Assembly: GCF_029852145.1 (NCBI RefSeq)
Contig: NC_079979.1
Coordinates: 19,479,901-19,543,900, forward strand
Direction: 5' to 3'
DNA length: 64,000 bases
DNA from: Microplitis mediator
Taxonomy: Eukaryota; Arthropoda; Insecta; Hymenoptera; Braconidae
The notes under the pieces were generated by a model. It was not told the origin of the DNA. It was given only the letters and a program-made list of their open reading frames with translations, and did no database searches. Both the position numbers and the translations under genes were made by a program. Positions 10,083 to 22,643 of this stretch are shown here, piece by piece (the stretch's first letter is position 1; the number at the start of each line of letters is the position of its first letter).

Positions 10083-11700
10083 AACAACAATGTCAACATT
10101 TTTTCCAAAAAATCTCTTAAAGAATTCAAATTTTCCAAAATTCAAAAATGATTCCGGTATGAAACCGTTACAAATATTGCTAACATCTGCGCATGCGTGT
10201 TAAGTTTAGTGCAGGAATAATATGTCGATTGTTTGAATTATAGCATTATATGTATATGTATACATATATAAATATGTAAAGAAACTGTACTTTTATGTTT
10301 ATTTTTTTATGTAGACTTAATTGCTGTAGGTAATGGAATATTTGAGTTTACGGATGTGGTTGATGTTGTTGTTGCAATTCCGAGTAAATGTTTATTGTTA
10401 ATTGATAATTCAAAGATTATGGGTGTAAGTATGAGCGTGCGTTCACCGCAGATAGAGCGGAAGGAGAAGATTTAACGAAAGCAGGATATGTGTTATGTGC
10501 AATCTAGTTTTACTTTAAAGGAATGGGAAATAAGGATAAAGGTGAAGGATATGTAGGCTGAAATCGACAGTGATCTGGCTTATGTAGGATAAACTTTACT
10601 GTATAAATTTAATCTATGGAGTTGGAAGAATTACGGACGGCTAAAGGTAATCTAGAACGTCTTTCACTTTTAGATTAACGGATAAGTAATTTGAGATTGA
10701 TTAATTTAAATCGCTGGCGCAAATTAGCGGTGCTCGGTTTAGTTGGGAACTGGAAACTAGACCAATTGGATTGAATTATTTTATATTATTTAATTAACGG
10801 TCCGTAGGGTTCGATTGTTGTTGTGATAATTGTTATTGCATGGTTTTATTTCCTTTTATAAGACTATCATTTGCGGTAACCAAGATGGGAAGTTGATTTT
10901 ATTGGATGCTTCTAAATGAGAGCGTTATGCTTTGATGTCCAAGCAACAATGTAAGAAAAATTAATTTACTTCGATCTATTTTTTTAGAAATTATTCAAAT
11001 GAACATCCGCGAAGTCAATTATATTTTTTTCTACAAAAAAAATTGATCTATAGATCAATGAATTGAAAATAATTTTTTTTTACTGAAAATTCGAATTATA
11101 GACAGGGGTCATAGAGTAGGGAAGTTCTCTTATTTTTCACTTTCGGAAAAATAACCTGCTATGGTTAATTTTTAGAAAATTGTTAAGAAAAAAAAAATCT
11201 TGAGAAAAGTTTGGACCCAGTGGAAAAAAATTCTAAAAACCATAAAATATAAGTGTCTATACTAAACACTTTTTTACAGAGTAAAGGAAACCATGACATA
11301 AATACGATAAATAATGTTCGAGTGCCGCGCTTCGAGTACTTTTACTCAATTACTTTATTTCATAAGACTACTTACTCTACAACTTTAGTAACTTTCTTGT
11401 CTGCGGATTCAGACCCATATCGATAATTTTTTAAAGCCTTTTATCGGTATTTGAAAAATTGCTAGATCAATTTGTATTGGTTCTGTACGGAGAAAAAGAG
11501 TTTCGTCCTCATAACAAAATACGGGATAACCAGCAATTTCTTTACAGTGACAAACATGATAAGCTTACGGTATCAAATGAGATTGTTATAATTACACTGA
11601 AAAAAAGATTTATTTGAGCCAACTAAGATTTATTTGAGCCAAAGATATCGTATATTTGGATATGGCCAAATAAATATTTAATTGTGAGAAAGATATAATA
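10083..11700. other. Intergenic stretch, no gene recognised
   Basis: AT-rich DNA. A block at 11585-11660 carries a direct repeat of AAGATTTATTTGAGCCAA and begins ACACTGAAAAAAAG, resembling a damaged MITE end. I recognised no gene or RNA. Confidence 0.45.
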
Positions 11701-11906
11701 TACACACAAAAAAAAAATTCTCGACTGAAGGTAAATATTCGTGATTCAAGAAAATTTTTTTAGAGACCTAAATTTTCTCAGATAAAGTAGGAATCTTCTC
11801 CAACCAAGACGAATTCTCTTGGCTCAAGAAAATCTTGACTTGGTTCCCGAAAACGTTTGTCTTCAAAAATATTTTCTTGACTCAAGATATCTGTTTTTTC
11901 TGTGTA
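11701..11906. mobile_element. MITE, CACAGAAAAA-type, diverged copy
   Basis: The left end is TACACACAAAAAAAAAATTC and the right end TTTTTTCTGTGTA. Internal TCTTGACTCAAG and GGCTCAAGAAAATC blocks match the TTCTTGG family found at 1832 and 31240. It is about 206 bp and more diverged than those copies. Confidence 0.6.
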
Positions 11907-12810
11907 TTTGAGTAGTTTAATTGCGTGAAATGAGTGATTTATTTGTGGTAAAGAAATGATCCAATTGCTACAAATAAATAAGGGCTTCAAATATATGTAT
12001 AGTATCGCCAAATTTTAGGTTATTTGTCACAAATTTAATTTTCTTGGCGACAATTGTTCAGGTGCGTTAAAGACGACCCCCTGCACTAGAAAAATTATAT
12101 TAGCAAATATGGAAAGCGATAGATTCTCTGTTAAAAGAGCTATTGCCGTCGACAATGTGGACGACCTAATTTGTTACCCTAAGTAATTTTAGGTTATGAC
12201 TACAAAAATTTGGTCAGTGCTATAAATTCACGTTGTTATTTCAACAAATTAATTATTTTATTGTTATACAACTGTTTTTATGCAGTAACAAACCATTACT
12301 AGTCGCAGCAAACAATTCGCTAGAGTTACAAGAACATCTTTATCATAACGAATTGTTCATTATCTGTATGTTACTGTAGAAGTTTGTTACCGTAAGTTCT
12401 CTTATCTTCTGTTTACAAAATTTTTTTTTCGTGTGAAATTTAATGAAACCTAAATCTTGATAAGCTTTCCCAATTACCGCAACATTCACTCAGATAAATT
12501 AATTAGTTCACAAGAGATATCGGGAACGAAATAATTATTAGCAGCACTTATTCAAAGAAATTTTCACTCCATAGTTAAAGATGGCCCTCATGGTTTCAAA
12601 CCGTAGCTTTGATATCAAATTACATATTATATTTTTTAATTATTTTCTAAGTAAAGTAAAATATAATTAAAATTATTCGTACTGTACTCTTAGCCTCTTT
12701 ATTTCTCCCACTTTCTTCTACTCGACTAATTTAATCTGATACATAAAAAAACATAACAAATATCAACAGCTGTTTAGAAAATAAAAATAAAATATTTTCT
12801 TGTAAATAAA
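11907..12810. other. 3' flank of gene C, no gene recognised
   Basis: AT-rich sequence downstream of gene C. No coding or RNA signature is seen; the 12720-12810 part is the likely 3' UTR of C. Confidence 0.45.
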
Positions 12811-14585
12811 CTAGTCCCTTGACCACAGAAAATTTTTTCCGTTTCGAGGAGTGCTGTCATGCCGAGTATCGGCTTCAGGGTCATAAACTTCGACTACTTC
12901 TTTTATAACATGATGGTTGTATCCGCCGACGTCTTTGACCAAATTTCGGTACGGACGATAAGGGTAATGATGGTCGTTAATGGTGTTGTGGTCATAACCG
13001 TAGTGATGTTGGAACCCATTCAAATTATTGTAATTATAAGGAAATCCAGAAGATACACCGTGAGAAAGTCCTCCGATGTTTGGTGAGTTCACGAATGCAT
13101 TCCATCCAAGTAGACCGCTTATAATAAGTGCTATTTTCGTAAGCAGCAAAGCTTTCTTTGTCACGACAAGCAAGATTCCAAATACCAAGGGTATAAGTGA
13201 TGATAAACTGAATTTCAGACCTAGAAGGAAGGGCAGTACGACACTTCTCATTATCATCCTTCCTGAAAGAAACAAAAGTTTGTAATTAATAGTAATAATG
13301 ATAATAATGATTGTAGTAACGGTAGCAGGGACAGTGGTGGGGATCAATGAGTTCATTGGCAATGGCCTTGACTTCAACGCCACCTCACGGTAAAATCCCA
13401 AAGCTACTAGACCTTGAACTTGGTAAGACATTTTTCTCAGTTATCTTACTATCGACTGAGTTCTGGTCATGGTTCGAAATTTTGCCTCTAGAGGATCCTA
13501 ATTTTTTTTTTAATTAAACGGGTAATTTTTATTCATCGGAAATATTTTTAGCGGATTTATACTTCTAGTAATTTTTCAGGATTATTATTCATCGCAGATT
13601 CTGCGCATCTTAAAATTTGGAAGGGACAAAATTTAATTAGGATGCTGATTTAATTACCCTGATTAAACAACTGAATTCGATCGAATTAAACAGAATTAAA
13701 TTTTTAATTCTATTTAATTCAGATAAATTCTGTTAATTCGGTACCTAACTTAAAAATTCATTCTGTCTAATTCGGCAGGAAAACCAGAATTTGTTCAAAT
13801 TAAAACGAATTTAAATAATTCTATTCGGTTTAATCCTGATTAATTCGAAAATAATTCTCCAATTTCTGCTTCTGAATCCGAATTAAACTGAATTAAAACG
13901 AATTTGAAATTTTTAAACTGGTTTTATTCTGCTTAATTCAAATTCAAATTTTCAATTCAGTTGAATTCTGTTTTGCAGAATTCGACAGAATATAACAGAA
14001 TTAAAATTTTTAATTCGGTCAAATTCAGTTGTTTAATCAGGATATTCAAAATTTACCTGGACCAAGTTGTCTATTAGAATACCCAGCGACCCTTCCATCC
14101 AGCGCGAACTCTAGCATCCCATTGCCATTTAACGCCGGGCCGACTCTCATCATCAATCCTGGGTACAAATAACCCAAGTCCCATTTCAAATTTCTCCTCT
14201 CCATCATCCTAGCCGCAGCTTTTACCACATTTCCAAAATCCTTCGGGTCGTAATCAAGATCTAGTAGATCTCTAGCTTCACCCTCACACCTGTCTAATTG
14301 GACGTCGCCGAAATCCAATTGATCCTCGTCATTCATAGATCTTAGGACACTCAAGCTGCCCTCATTGAAGCACTCGAATGTCGTGTGGATTTTTTTTTCC
14401 ACGCACTGCGAAAACACACGCGAAAAACTACTGTCCATATTATCATTATTATTATTATTGTTATTATTTGAACTTGAATGGATATTGTCAGAATGATTTT
14501 TGTCTTTGGGCTCCAAAATAACTGTTATCACTGTGGGTACACTAAGCCATGAAATAACGAGAAGTACGTCGCGGAGTTTTATCAT
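12811..14585 (-). CDS. Osiris-family protein C (His/Tyr/Asn-rich tail)
   Basis: Two exons, 14585-14057 and 13262-12811, encode 326 residues, the longest in the window; the intron is GT-AG and phase 1. A hydrophobic leader (IKLRDVLLVISWLSVPTVIT) is followed by a poly-Asn run (eight N), a Cys pair (SQCVEKKIHTTFECFNEGSL) and a longer than usual linker ending GYSNRQLGPG. The DUF1676 hydrophobic segment is clear (SLIPLVFGILLVVTKKALLL then TKIALIISGLLGWNAF). The basic GRGKKK motif found in its neighbours is reduced to GR, so the first cytosolic-type charge cluster is absent. The long tail is rich in Tyr, His and Asn. Its intron is full of GAATTAAA-type repeats. Family assignment is sure; the exact Osi number is not. 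Confidence 0.9.
13640..14040. repeat. Low-complexity GAATTAAA/TTTAATTC repeats in intron of gene C
   Basis: The intron is packed with GAATTAAA, TTAATTC and CAGAATT words in both orientations, forming many overlapping inverted repeats that run to within a few bases of the exon 1 donor. No ordered period was found. Confidence 0.65.
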
Positions 14586-14629
14586 TTTGCGACATGAAAA
14601 CAAAAGTTTAGAAAACGGTAGAGTACTAG

Positions 14630-14661
14630 CGACCCTCGAGCAAGTGCCAGGGGGATATATA
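14630..14661 (-). promoter_or_regulatory. TATA promoter of gene C
   Basis: Minus-strand TATATATC starts at 14661, within CTATATATCCCC. A start near 14630 would leave a leader of about 45 nt before the ATG at 14585. Confidence 0.5.
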
Positions 14662-16254
14662 GCTTCGTACCGGCAGCAAAATTTCACCCACCAGAGAACA
14701 ATCGGTTTCACTTGGCAGATCTTTTATCATCGGCGAAAGTAAACTGGGTATATATTTGTATACTCATATATGTATGTATATTTTATTTAATGAATGTATT
14801 GTTCGGCATGCCCCGAAAAATTCTCATCGCGGATACACCGGATGCACCTGACAGACAGATTATTTCCTGTGGCTTATTATTTTTTTTGTTGTTAACAAAA
14901 GTCTCGATTAGTCTCACTAGATATCATACTAATCAAGTGATTAAATTAAATTGCTCCATTTGTGAAATTGTCCAAATCCATGTAAAAACCCAAGAGACTT
15001 TTTTCAGAAATTCCTAGTCGATTTTCTGGCAGCGATCGATATTTATTGAAATATTTAAATTCTATACTTCATTTGGGCAGGGGGAGGGGGGATTGACTTA
15101 AAAAATATCCAATCAATTTTTTCAGAAAATTCAAAAATTAACATGTAAATTTTTTTTTTTTTTTTAAATTATAAAAAATCGTCATATATTTTTTAAATAT
15201 AAAATCAAAATATATACACACAAAAAAAAAAGATTTCTTGGTGCGTAAAATTTTTATTCGCCCCCAGAAAATTTTTACTTGACCCAAGAAATTTTTTGTA
15301 TAATAAATTGAAAAAAAAAATTTTCTTGGGGTAGGAAAAAATTTTGTGGGCAAGAAATTCTTGGACGATTAATATTGTAGTGACGTCATTACCACAAAAG
15401 TCCAATTGTATGAAATTAGACAAATAATTAATAAAAAAATTTGTCCCAAAAAAAGAAGAAGTCGAAATTTGGATATTAAAATTATGGAAATAATTGTACT
15501 TTGTAATTTATAATTAATATTAATGTATAATTATACTAAAAATATTGAGGTATGTAAATAAAAAATATTTATTATATTAAAATTATATTTATTCATAAAT
15601 AACAAATATATATAAGTTACATATTAAAATGAATCGATTTTATTTTCGAAAAACAAAAATCGTTTATAAATAATTAGTCATTGGGGTGATCTGTCTGTAC
15701 GGTAATCTGACTAGGAGTCTGCTGTTAACTGACCAGTACACATAAAAAAAAATTAAAACAACTGATAATTTATAAATAATTATTAAAAAGACTCCAAGCG
15801 AAACCGCACATAATTCCGGGCGCGTGTCAATCTCGTCCTCAATAAAAATCACTGTCTTGCTCTGTCCAGTGCTGTGTCCTTATTCGTCCGTCCGTGAGTC
15901 AAAAAAAGTCAAAATAAAAAATCACTAAAAATGTATCCAAAAGTCGTAAGGTCTCCGATCAAAAATCCCTCAATCAATGGCAGCTCAGATTATGAATAAA
16001 AAAAATATCGCGTAATCCCAGGTAGTGTCCGTACGAGTGATGTACTGTCTTGAGCGTTATTTAAATAATAATTATTTAAAAATAAAAATAAAACTAAAAA
16101 AAGTCTAATTCGTGTCGTCATAATTGTCATTCTCTCTTCTCTCTCTTGTATTAAAAAAAAAAATGTCTGATTGTTTTGTCATTTAGTATGATAGTAAACT
16201 TAGTCAATGGCCGTTAATAATTAGTTTTGATAAATAAATAAATAAATAAATATA
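14662..16254. other. Region between genes C and D
   Basis: AT-rich DNA with a truncated MITE at 15215-15365. The stretch 15600-16254 is downstream of gene D and probably contains its 3' UTR; it is rich in AATAAA words on the minus strand. No extra gene is recognised. Confidence 0.45.
15215..15365. mobile_element. MITE, CACAGAAAAA family, right end missing
   Basis: The left end TACACACAAAAAAAAAAGAT plus TTCTTGGTGCG and the interior (TTTTTACTTGACCCAAGAAA, TTTTCTTGGGGTA) match the element at 1832-2079 closely. The sequence loses the match after GGGCAAGAAATTCTTGG, without the TTTCTGTGTA terminus. Confidence 0.65.
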
Positions 16255-17310
16255 TTAATTAGTTGGTTTGTAGGCATTGTAAGCCAGTTCTCCAGCAGTT
16301 GCCGATCTTCCCCATCCGTGATGTTCCTCATGATGGCCGGGATGGGCAACAACTTCGTAGCTCTGATGGTTATTTTTCTGTCCCCACAATTTTTGAAGAG
16401 CCAAAATTGCCGATATGATCAGAGCGATCTTACCGATCACCAGAGCTTTGAATGCGATCAGTGCCAATGCACCGAGAACGATTGGGATCAAAGCTGCGGC
16501 TTTAAGTTTCAGCAGCAGAAGGATCGGCAGCAATGACTTGACGATTTTCTTCTTTTTTCCACGAGCTATAAAAATATAATTAATTAATTAATCAATCAAT
16601 CAATCGATTAATGGTCTATTCAATTTATTTATATTTATATATATTTATATATACCTTCATCGAATGACCGAGAAACTTCTTCGGGTAAACTGAGCTCGAC
16701 GGTGTGAGTTGACAAGAATTTGCCAGCTCTTTCAACCAAAGCTTCATCAACAGCAGCTTCACGTGCTTCGATTTCTGTTGGTAAACTTGCCTCGATGTCA
16801 TTCAACGACCTTGCGTTATCGGCACGACTGTAATTCATACATTTATATATTATATAAGTGCACATATATATTACAATAATTATTGCGTAATTTATTTAAT
16901 AAAAAAAAAGTAAAAAAAATTGAAGTAACGGTCACTGTTCTATAAATCGGTGGTAAAAAAAATTGAACAAGTGAAAGTAATAAATGAAATGCGCGCACAT
17001 GTTAATAATTAAAATTCCACAGTTCACTTTCATGATGATGTATATAATGAGTAATCACTTACCTTCTCTTAGCCTCGTCGGTCTGAACGATTTTAAGCCC
17101 ATCTACGATACTGATGTCCGCGGCCCGCGCAGCCCGATCGACAATTTTTAGCGCTTTCAATTTTAGACAAACCGACAAATCTGTTTCCGATGCGCATGAG
17201 GCGTAAACGTCAAACGCGTCTTCCAGCAGCGATTTCGTCGCGGATTCTTGTGCCGCGGGCGCTGCCCAAACGCAACCGATCAATGCGATAACAACCACGT
17301 ATTTAATCAT
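16255..17310 (-). CDS. Osiris-family protein D (canonical)
   Basis: Three exons, 17310-17063, 16827-16655 and 16565-16255, encode 243 residues; introns are phase 2 and phase 1. The signal peptide is MIKYVVVIALIGCVWAAPAA. The Cys pair C39/C48 leads into LKLKALKIVDRAARAADISI, the most typical Osiris signature in the window. Exon 2 gives an acidic, helix-forming linker (DIEASLPTEIEAREAAVDEA). Intron 2 precedes ARGKKKK (141-147), then the hydrophobic segment with AAALIPIVLGALALIAFKAL and VIGKIALIISAILALQKL. The tail contains YEVVAHPGHHEEHHGWGRS and ends LAYNAYKPTN, the conserved Osiris C-terminus. Its promoter (GATAAAAG and TCAGTG) is the best-formed in the cluster. The role, by family, is in the secretory pathway of cuticle-forming cells. 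Confidence 0.95.
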
Positions 17311-17482
17311 TTTTTTTATTTATATTTTTTATTACTTATTATTATCACGAGTAAAAACTTCACTTTTTTTGTTGTTTGAGTAACGATTTTTTTAATTTTA
17401 TTTTTTTATAAATACTGATGACTATATATTTAAAAAATAAATAATTCGCAGCTGGTTGAACCGACTACGCCGATCGTATCGA

Positions 17483-17517
17483 CACTGACCGAAAGAATCA
17501 CGATGCTGCCTTTTATC
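17483..17517 (-). promoter_or_regulatory. TATA-like plus Inr promoter of gene D
   Basis: On the minus strand GATAAAAG begins at 17517, and the arthropod initiator TCAGTG has its A at 17486, exactly 31 bp downstream. This predicts a leader of about 176 nt before the ATG at 17310. Confidence 0.7.
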
Positions 17518-18591
17518 CTCGACGCGAAAGGGGTCCGCGTACGTTTTTGAAATTTTGATGGCCCCCACTTTTGTTGGTCCACTGTACGAGCATTGACTAT
17601 AAGCACCGTACGATCGTAACTGCCCCTGTCCCATCCACCAAACACACACACACACACACGCACACATGTGTAAGTCCAGTGTCTTCCTCTTTTCTCTCTT
17701 CACCTCTTACCACTTTTCTCTTTGCTCTTTACTCCTCACCAATCAACGACAAACGTTCGGAGAAAAAAAAAAACTTAAAAAAAATTTGTTAGAGAATCTG
17801 AACTGTCATCGAATCATTTATCTATACGTCATACATATATGTCTGCTTACACATATGTATATATGCTTACAATGACCCGCCCTTTTACTAATACATTCAT
17901 ATATTAGTTTCTCTGATACGTCAAAGCTCCTCCCATTTAAAAAAAATTTCATTTTTTAATTAATATTTTTTTTTTTTTTTTTTTTTGGAGCTCAAATTAA
18001 AAAAAAATTTAATTATAAGCTTTTGCCTAATTAATGAATTCGAAAAATTTTTTTTTTGGAGTAAAAATTTTTTGAATGAATTAGCTGATAGATATTTAAT
18101 TTTTAGGTAAAAATTGTGAAATTTTACAGTTAGAGATGTTCATACTTGGAGAATCCATGAAGACGAGAATTAAGAGAGTAAGAAGAAGAAAGAAATAAAA
18201 AAAAAATACGTGGGCATAAAAATTGTGTCGCCTCATGTGTGCCCGATGGCTATAACACCATCATCAGCTACAGCACCAGCAGCAGCGACAACGAGAACCC
18301 GGCGTTCCTATGAATAAATTATTGTTTATCTTTAAATTTTTTAAACGTGAGAATTGGGACTTTGGGAATTAAAATAAGATAATGAATTTTTTAACGTTTT
18401 TATTTACATTGACCTCAAAAATATCATTTAGTAAACTTTTAATCGCTGATTAATATTTATAATTAACACACTCATTCGTTCAGGTTTCGTTGGCCCAGGG
18501 AAGGAGACTTGTCCTGTGGTCAACAAAATAATTTTTTGGTACAATTAAATTTTTGAAAACAATGTTATCAATTTGTATTTGGAGTAAAAAG

Positions 18592-18722
18592 CCTTAGGGA
18601 GGCTTGCGTTTGAACGAGCAACGGTTTTTACGGAATGCACGGTCGCGAGTTGGGATCGCGCCAGACCCGCGGAGAAGACGGCCGGCCGCGCCTCCCGTTG
18701 ACCCCGAACCGATCTCAGTCTG
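18592..18722. other. GC-rich island of unknown nature
   Basis: About 130 bp clearly richer in G+C than its surroundings (for example GACGGCCGGCCGCGCCTCCC). I do not recognise rRNA, tRNA, snRNA or protein. It lies about 1.1 kb upstream of the gene D promoter. Confidence 0.4.
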
Positions 18723-19547
18723 TTGTCTAGAGTGAGAGAGAGGATCGACTATTTTGTTAGCAATCTACTAATAGGTGTCACTTATTGTCACCGTCCTGTT
18801 TATTGTTAGACAAAATTTAATTTTTACAAATATATATATATATATATATATATTGTAACATATACTCCAATATGATGGCGGAGATAAGAGTCAAACTTTC
18901 TCCGGTCGGGTCCAATCATCCGGGACCTGTCTCTGTCAACCAGATATACAATAAAGTAAAGTAAGAGCGATCAAGTTGGATTTTAAATTGATGCCTTACT
19001 CTCGAGACTGCGAGGCGTGCTTAATATTATCATCATTATTATTTATTCTAATAAATTTATTCGATAAATTATTTAAAATTTTTTTGCCCGTTTAATTAAT
19101 CAATAAAAGTCATTGACTAAAAAACATAAAAGTTTTACAGTTATTTAATATTTTGTGGGTTTGCTTTTAATTAACACCTGACTGATGAATTTAAAACTTC
19201 GATTTAGAAAAAAACTTAAAATATTTAATGACAAAAATAGTTTTTAAATTTGAGAATTAAAGAGGACGTGAGAAAAAAATGTTACGACTTTCTCTTAATA
19301 AGTGAAGGAGGACCTGAACTCTCCCTTATATTAATATGAGACTGATGCAAAAAATATTTCATTCATGTATATAATATATATATTGATATTTATGTAAATA
19401 GTATTTTATGAGTAGTAATTTTTTATTTTTTTATTTTGTCATTGATGCGTTTTGGGCAGGTATAAAATTAAAGGGAAATTCGGTGCGAGGACTGGAGTTG
19501 TGAATTAAAAAATGATAAAAAAAAATGATGATCTGAGCATCTTGTGA

Positions 19548-19672
19548 GCAGGTACACCGGGTAGTATAATGGAACACTTTCCTCTCCCCGACTGCGGCGA
19601 GAGTGAACTCGCTGGTCGTTGGAAGATCGAGGTCAGGTCAAGGCCCCCGTCCAGCCAACCAGACTTCATCTT
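19548..19672. other. Second GC-rich island of unknown nature
   Basis: A roughly 125-bp GC-richer block (CTCTCCCCGACTGCGGCGAG, AAGGCCCCCGTCCAGCCAAC) in very AT-rich DNA. Neither strand gives an open frame with a recognisable motif. It could be a regulatory element or a fragment of an old retroelement. Confidence 0.35.
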
Positions 19673-21519
19673 AGTATTTTTTTTTTTTTTATATTATATA
19701 TTTATTACATTTTTTTTATAGTCGCATTTATCCAATTTATTAAATTACAAGTTAAATATTTATTTAACAAAACAATTATGTCTAATTTTTAAAAAAAATT
19801 TTTTAACAAAATTTCGCGCCAAATAATTTGAAGGAATAAAGGCTCAATTTTTTTCACAAAATTTCGCGCCAAATAATTTGAAGGAAAGAGCTCATTTTTT
19901 TTCACAGCTCATATGAATTTTCAAAAAATGGGCCGTCTAAAAAAAATTTCAAATAAATTTTCCACAGTAAATCATTTAAAAAAAAAAAATTCGCGCCTTT
20001 TCAAACTTTTTTAAAAAAATTTCGGCTGACTCATTGTCCCTGCCCATTTTCCCCCATCCTCCATTTAAAAAAAAAATTCACACCCCTCATTTTAATTCAG
20101 CTCCCCCCCACCCTTCCAACATATCATAAACATTTTTTTTATTTTACCCCAGACATTTAAAAAATATCATTACTCATTTTGACCCAGTCTTTATATACAC
20201 ATATATTTTTTATTTTATTAGAGAGTGTTAGAATCTTTGATAGTAATATAAATTCAACTACAACATTCTCTATATATATATGTATATATATATAAAGACT
20301 GAGTTATAGCAGCAAAGCGATTGACTGTCAAGTTTTGTTGGATGCTGGTGCTGGCCTGTTGTACGGCCTGGTTTACTTCTTAGTACGTGAGCCCAAGTCA
20401 CACGCACACTCGCACATTCCAATAAACTTGTACATGTGTATTTAAAACCACAAGCTCGATAACACAGCTAAGCGTAAAATATATAAACGTGCGTAAAGTT
20501 TTCGATCATTGCTCATAATTTATTTCGTAAATTTAAATCCATTTATTAATTAATTAATTAATTAATTAATGAGTATGTCAGATGTCAATTGTCGGCTACT
20601 CACCGCACAACTAAACCTACGGCTCAGACTGTACGGACACGAGTGGTGAGTCCATATGTAGGTAAGACTCGGTAACCGGACGTTAATCGACGAGCCGATA
20701 TCAAGATGGAAAGAGGCGACGCACACAACAAATGCTGCTCCGGTGGCCTGCATCTACATCATATATATACATATATATATATATATATACAATAAGGCTT
20801 TTGATATCCGGGTGAAAAGCAAAGTAAACTTGTACTTTATTTTAAATACCACAACGTAATTTATATCTATTCGGTCAGGCTCTAATTGCGCTCGATTTTT
20901 TTTTACTCAACAAGTTCAATGACAAGAAAAAAAAAAATAAACTTGACCGCATTAGTCGGTTATCGGACTTTGATTCGGAGTTTGATTTCGCAGGGAAACT
21001 GACTTCCGGTAAATAATATTTTTTATAAATTACAGGTGAAAGTACAAATGAGCGGGTAAAAATATATTTTTTTTAAAAATAATATAATTTTTAATAAACA
21101 AAATATATATTCAATTAAATAATTTATTACAATTTATTATGATTATTATAATAATTAAATAATTTAATTTATTAGTCTTTTTTTTCTATAGATACATATT
21201 TTTTAATAATAAATACTGCGAGTGATAAATTATTATTTTAATGGATTTAAATAATGTGTAATTTAATATGTTGATTGTAATTGACATGAGGTGCTGGGAA
21301 TATTGCCGATGACAATGAGGAAATGAAAAAGAATGGAGTAAAAGAAAAGTCTGAATGAAATTGTAAGAAAATAAAAATAAAAAAAAATCACAGTGCGTGG
21401 GCGGATTTTTTCAGGTGAAAAAACCCGCCATTTTTTAGTAGAAAAAGTAACGAGGGATTGTGTCTAATGGGAGTTGATGCTGCTCATGGATGAGTTTTAG
21501 TGTGGGTTAGTGTTGAGTT

Positions 21520-22504
21520 TTATGATGAGGGACCCGGTTTGTAAGCCGAGTAAGCGAGGTCTTGAGCCGCGGAGGATCTTGCCCATCCGCTTCCACCGTG
21601 ACCAACTTGGACGACTTCATGGCCGCCCTCGTGGCCAGAAACGAGTTTCTTCAGTCCGATAATTGACGCTAGCACCAGTGCAAGTTTGCTGACGATCAAC
21701 GCCTTACCGGCCAATAGAGCCAGGGCACCGAGGGCAAGAGGGACCAGGGTACCGCCGATCAACAGAGGAATGGCCAAAAGACCTCCCATGCCCTTCTTCT
21801 TTTTGCCACGACCTTAAATCAAATAAATATATATCATTACTTTAAATTTATCCAAATTGACAAAATCCAAATTTTTGTGGGAACCAAAAATCAAAATTTT
21901 CTAACAAAAATTAGACTTTTAATTTTACATCAACAAAAAATTTTTTCGATGTTTCAAAATTTTGATAAAACTAAAAAATTTTAAAAATTGGAAAAAAAAT
22001 AGTAGACAAACCTTCTTCGGTGAGACTCCTCGACAATTCTTCAACATTAGGGAGCTTCAATTTAAGAGTATGACTCTGGAAAAATCGTACAAATTTATCA
22101 AAAATCATAGAATTGAGCGCATCCTCTTTGTCTTCGAGTGCACGTGGCAGCGAAGCCTCAATTTCCTGAGGTGTTTTTGGCGCTTCTTCAATTTTATCCC
22201 TTGGACTGTTTTCGTCCCTCACAACCGTGACGCCCTCGGCGATATTGAGCTGCGCACTTCGTGACACGCGGTCCATTGCAGTGATAAGTCTGAGTTTCAA
22301 GCAAGAGCTCATCTCGTCTCCCGAACATTCTTTGTAGATTTGGTAAACATAACGCAATTCACCGAGCAGGCCGTTTGCGGCCGCCGACCGTCCCGTCTGA
22401 TCGTCGATCGAGTTGCTCTTGGAGTTGGTGTCCGTTGATCTCGCGGAGGCAGCAACCGCGATCACCAAAATAAAATAACAGTAACGGTGGGCCGTATGTC
22501 TCAT
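21520..22504 (-). CDS. Osiris-family protein E (canonical)
   Basis: Two exons, 22504-22012 and 21812-21520, encode 261 residues; the intron is phase 1. The ATG at 22504 follows a pyrimidine-poor acceptor-like TTATTTGCAG at 22511, so a 5' UTR intron is possible. The signal peptide core is YCYFILVIAVAAS. The Cys pair C60/C68 leads into LKLRLITAMDRVSRSAQLNI. The linker (PQEIEASLPRALEDKEDALN, then FVRFFQSHTLKLKLP) is typical. After the intron come GRGKKKKGMGG (165-175) and a hydrophobic segment with LVPLALGALALLAGKALIVS and KLALVLASIIGLKKL. The Gly/His tail includes GHEVVQVGHGGSGWARS and ends LAYSAYKPGPSS. The neighbours D and F have the same order and strand. Confidence 0.95.
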
Positions 22505-22610
22505 TTTTATCTGCAAATAATTTAAGTTATTATTTTGTTAGTTGGCATAAAAAAAAACTTTCACGTAATGGATTAACTATTTTTGATTCAATACGAAAGT
22601 CTATATCAGT

Positions 22611-22643
22611 TGTTTAAGTATCAACTTTGCCGTTATATTTATA
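22611..22643 (-). promoter_or_regulatory. TATA promoter of gene E
   Basis: Minus-strand TATAAATATA starts at 22643, within CGAGTATAAATATAACGG. A start near 22611-22612 would leave a leader of roughly 107 nt, or less if the acceptor-like sequence at 22511 is spliced. Confidence 0.55.

Larger units (their letters stand above)
17518..21519. other. Long gap between genes D and E
   Basis: There is no protein gene here. Contents are an (AC)n run near 17642-17660, a TATATA run at 18831-18852, poly-A/T tracts, two GC-rich islands (18592-18722 and 19548-19672) and a moderately GC-rich block at 20580-20755. A short direct duplication of AAAATTTCGCGCCAAATAAT occurs at about 19808 and 19858. Part of it probably acts as upstream regulatory DNA for gene D. 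Confidence 0.45.

Noticed and set aside
9906..10145. 79-codon frame also present in the second 439-bp element
   Set aside because: The same frame appears because the DNA is the same MITE; it is not flanked by a promoter and is made of repeated words.
18890..18962. Short frame MMAEIRVKLSPVGSN... in GC-richer DNA
   Set aside because: About 30 codons, no flanking exons or motif; could be part of an old LTR but I cannot define ends.
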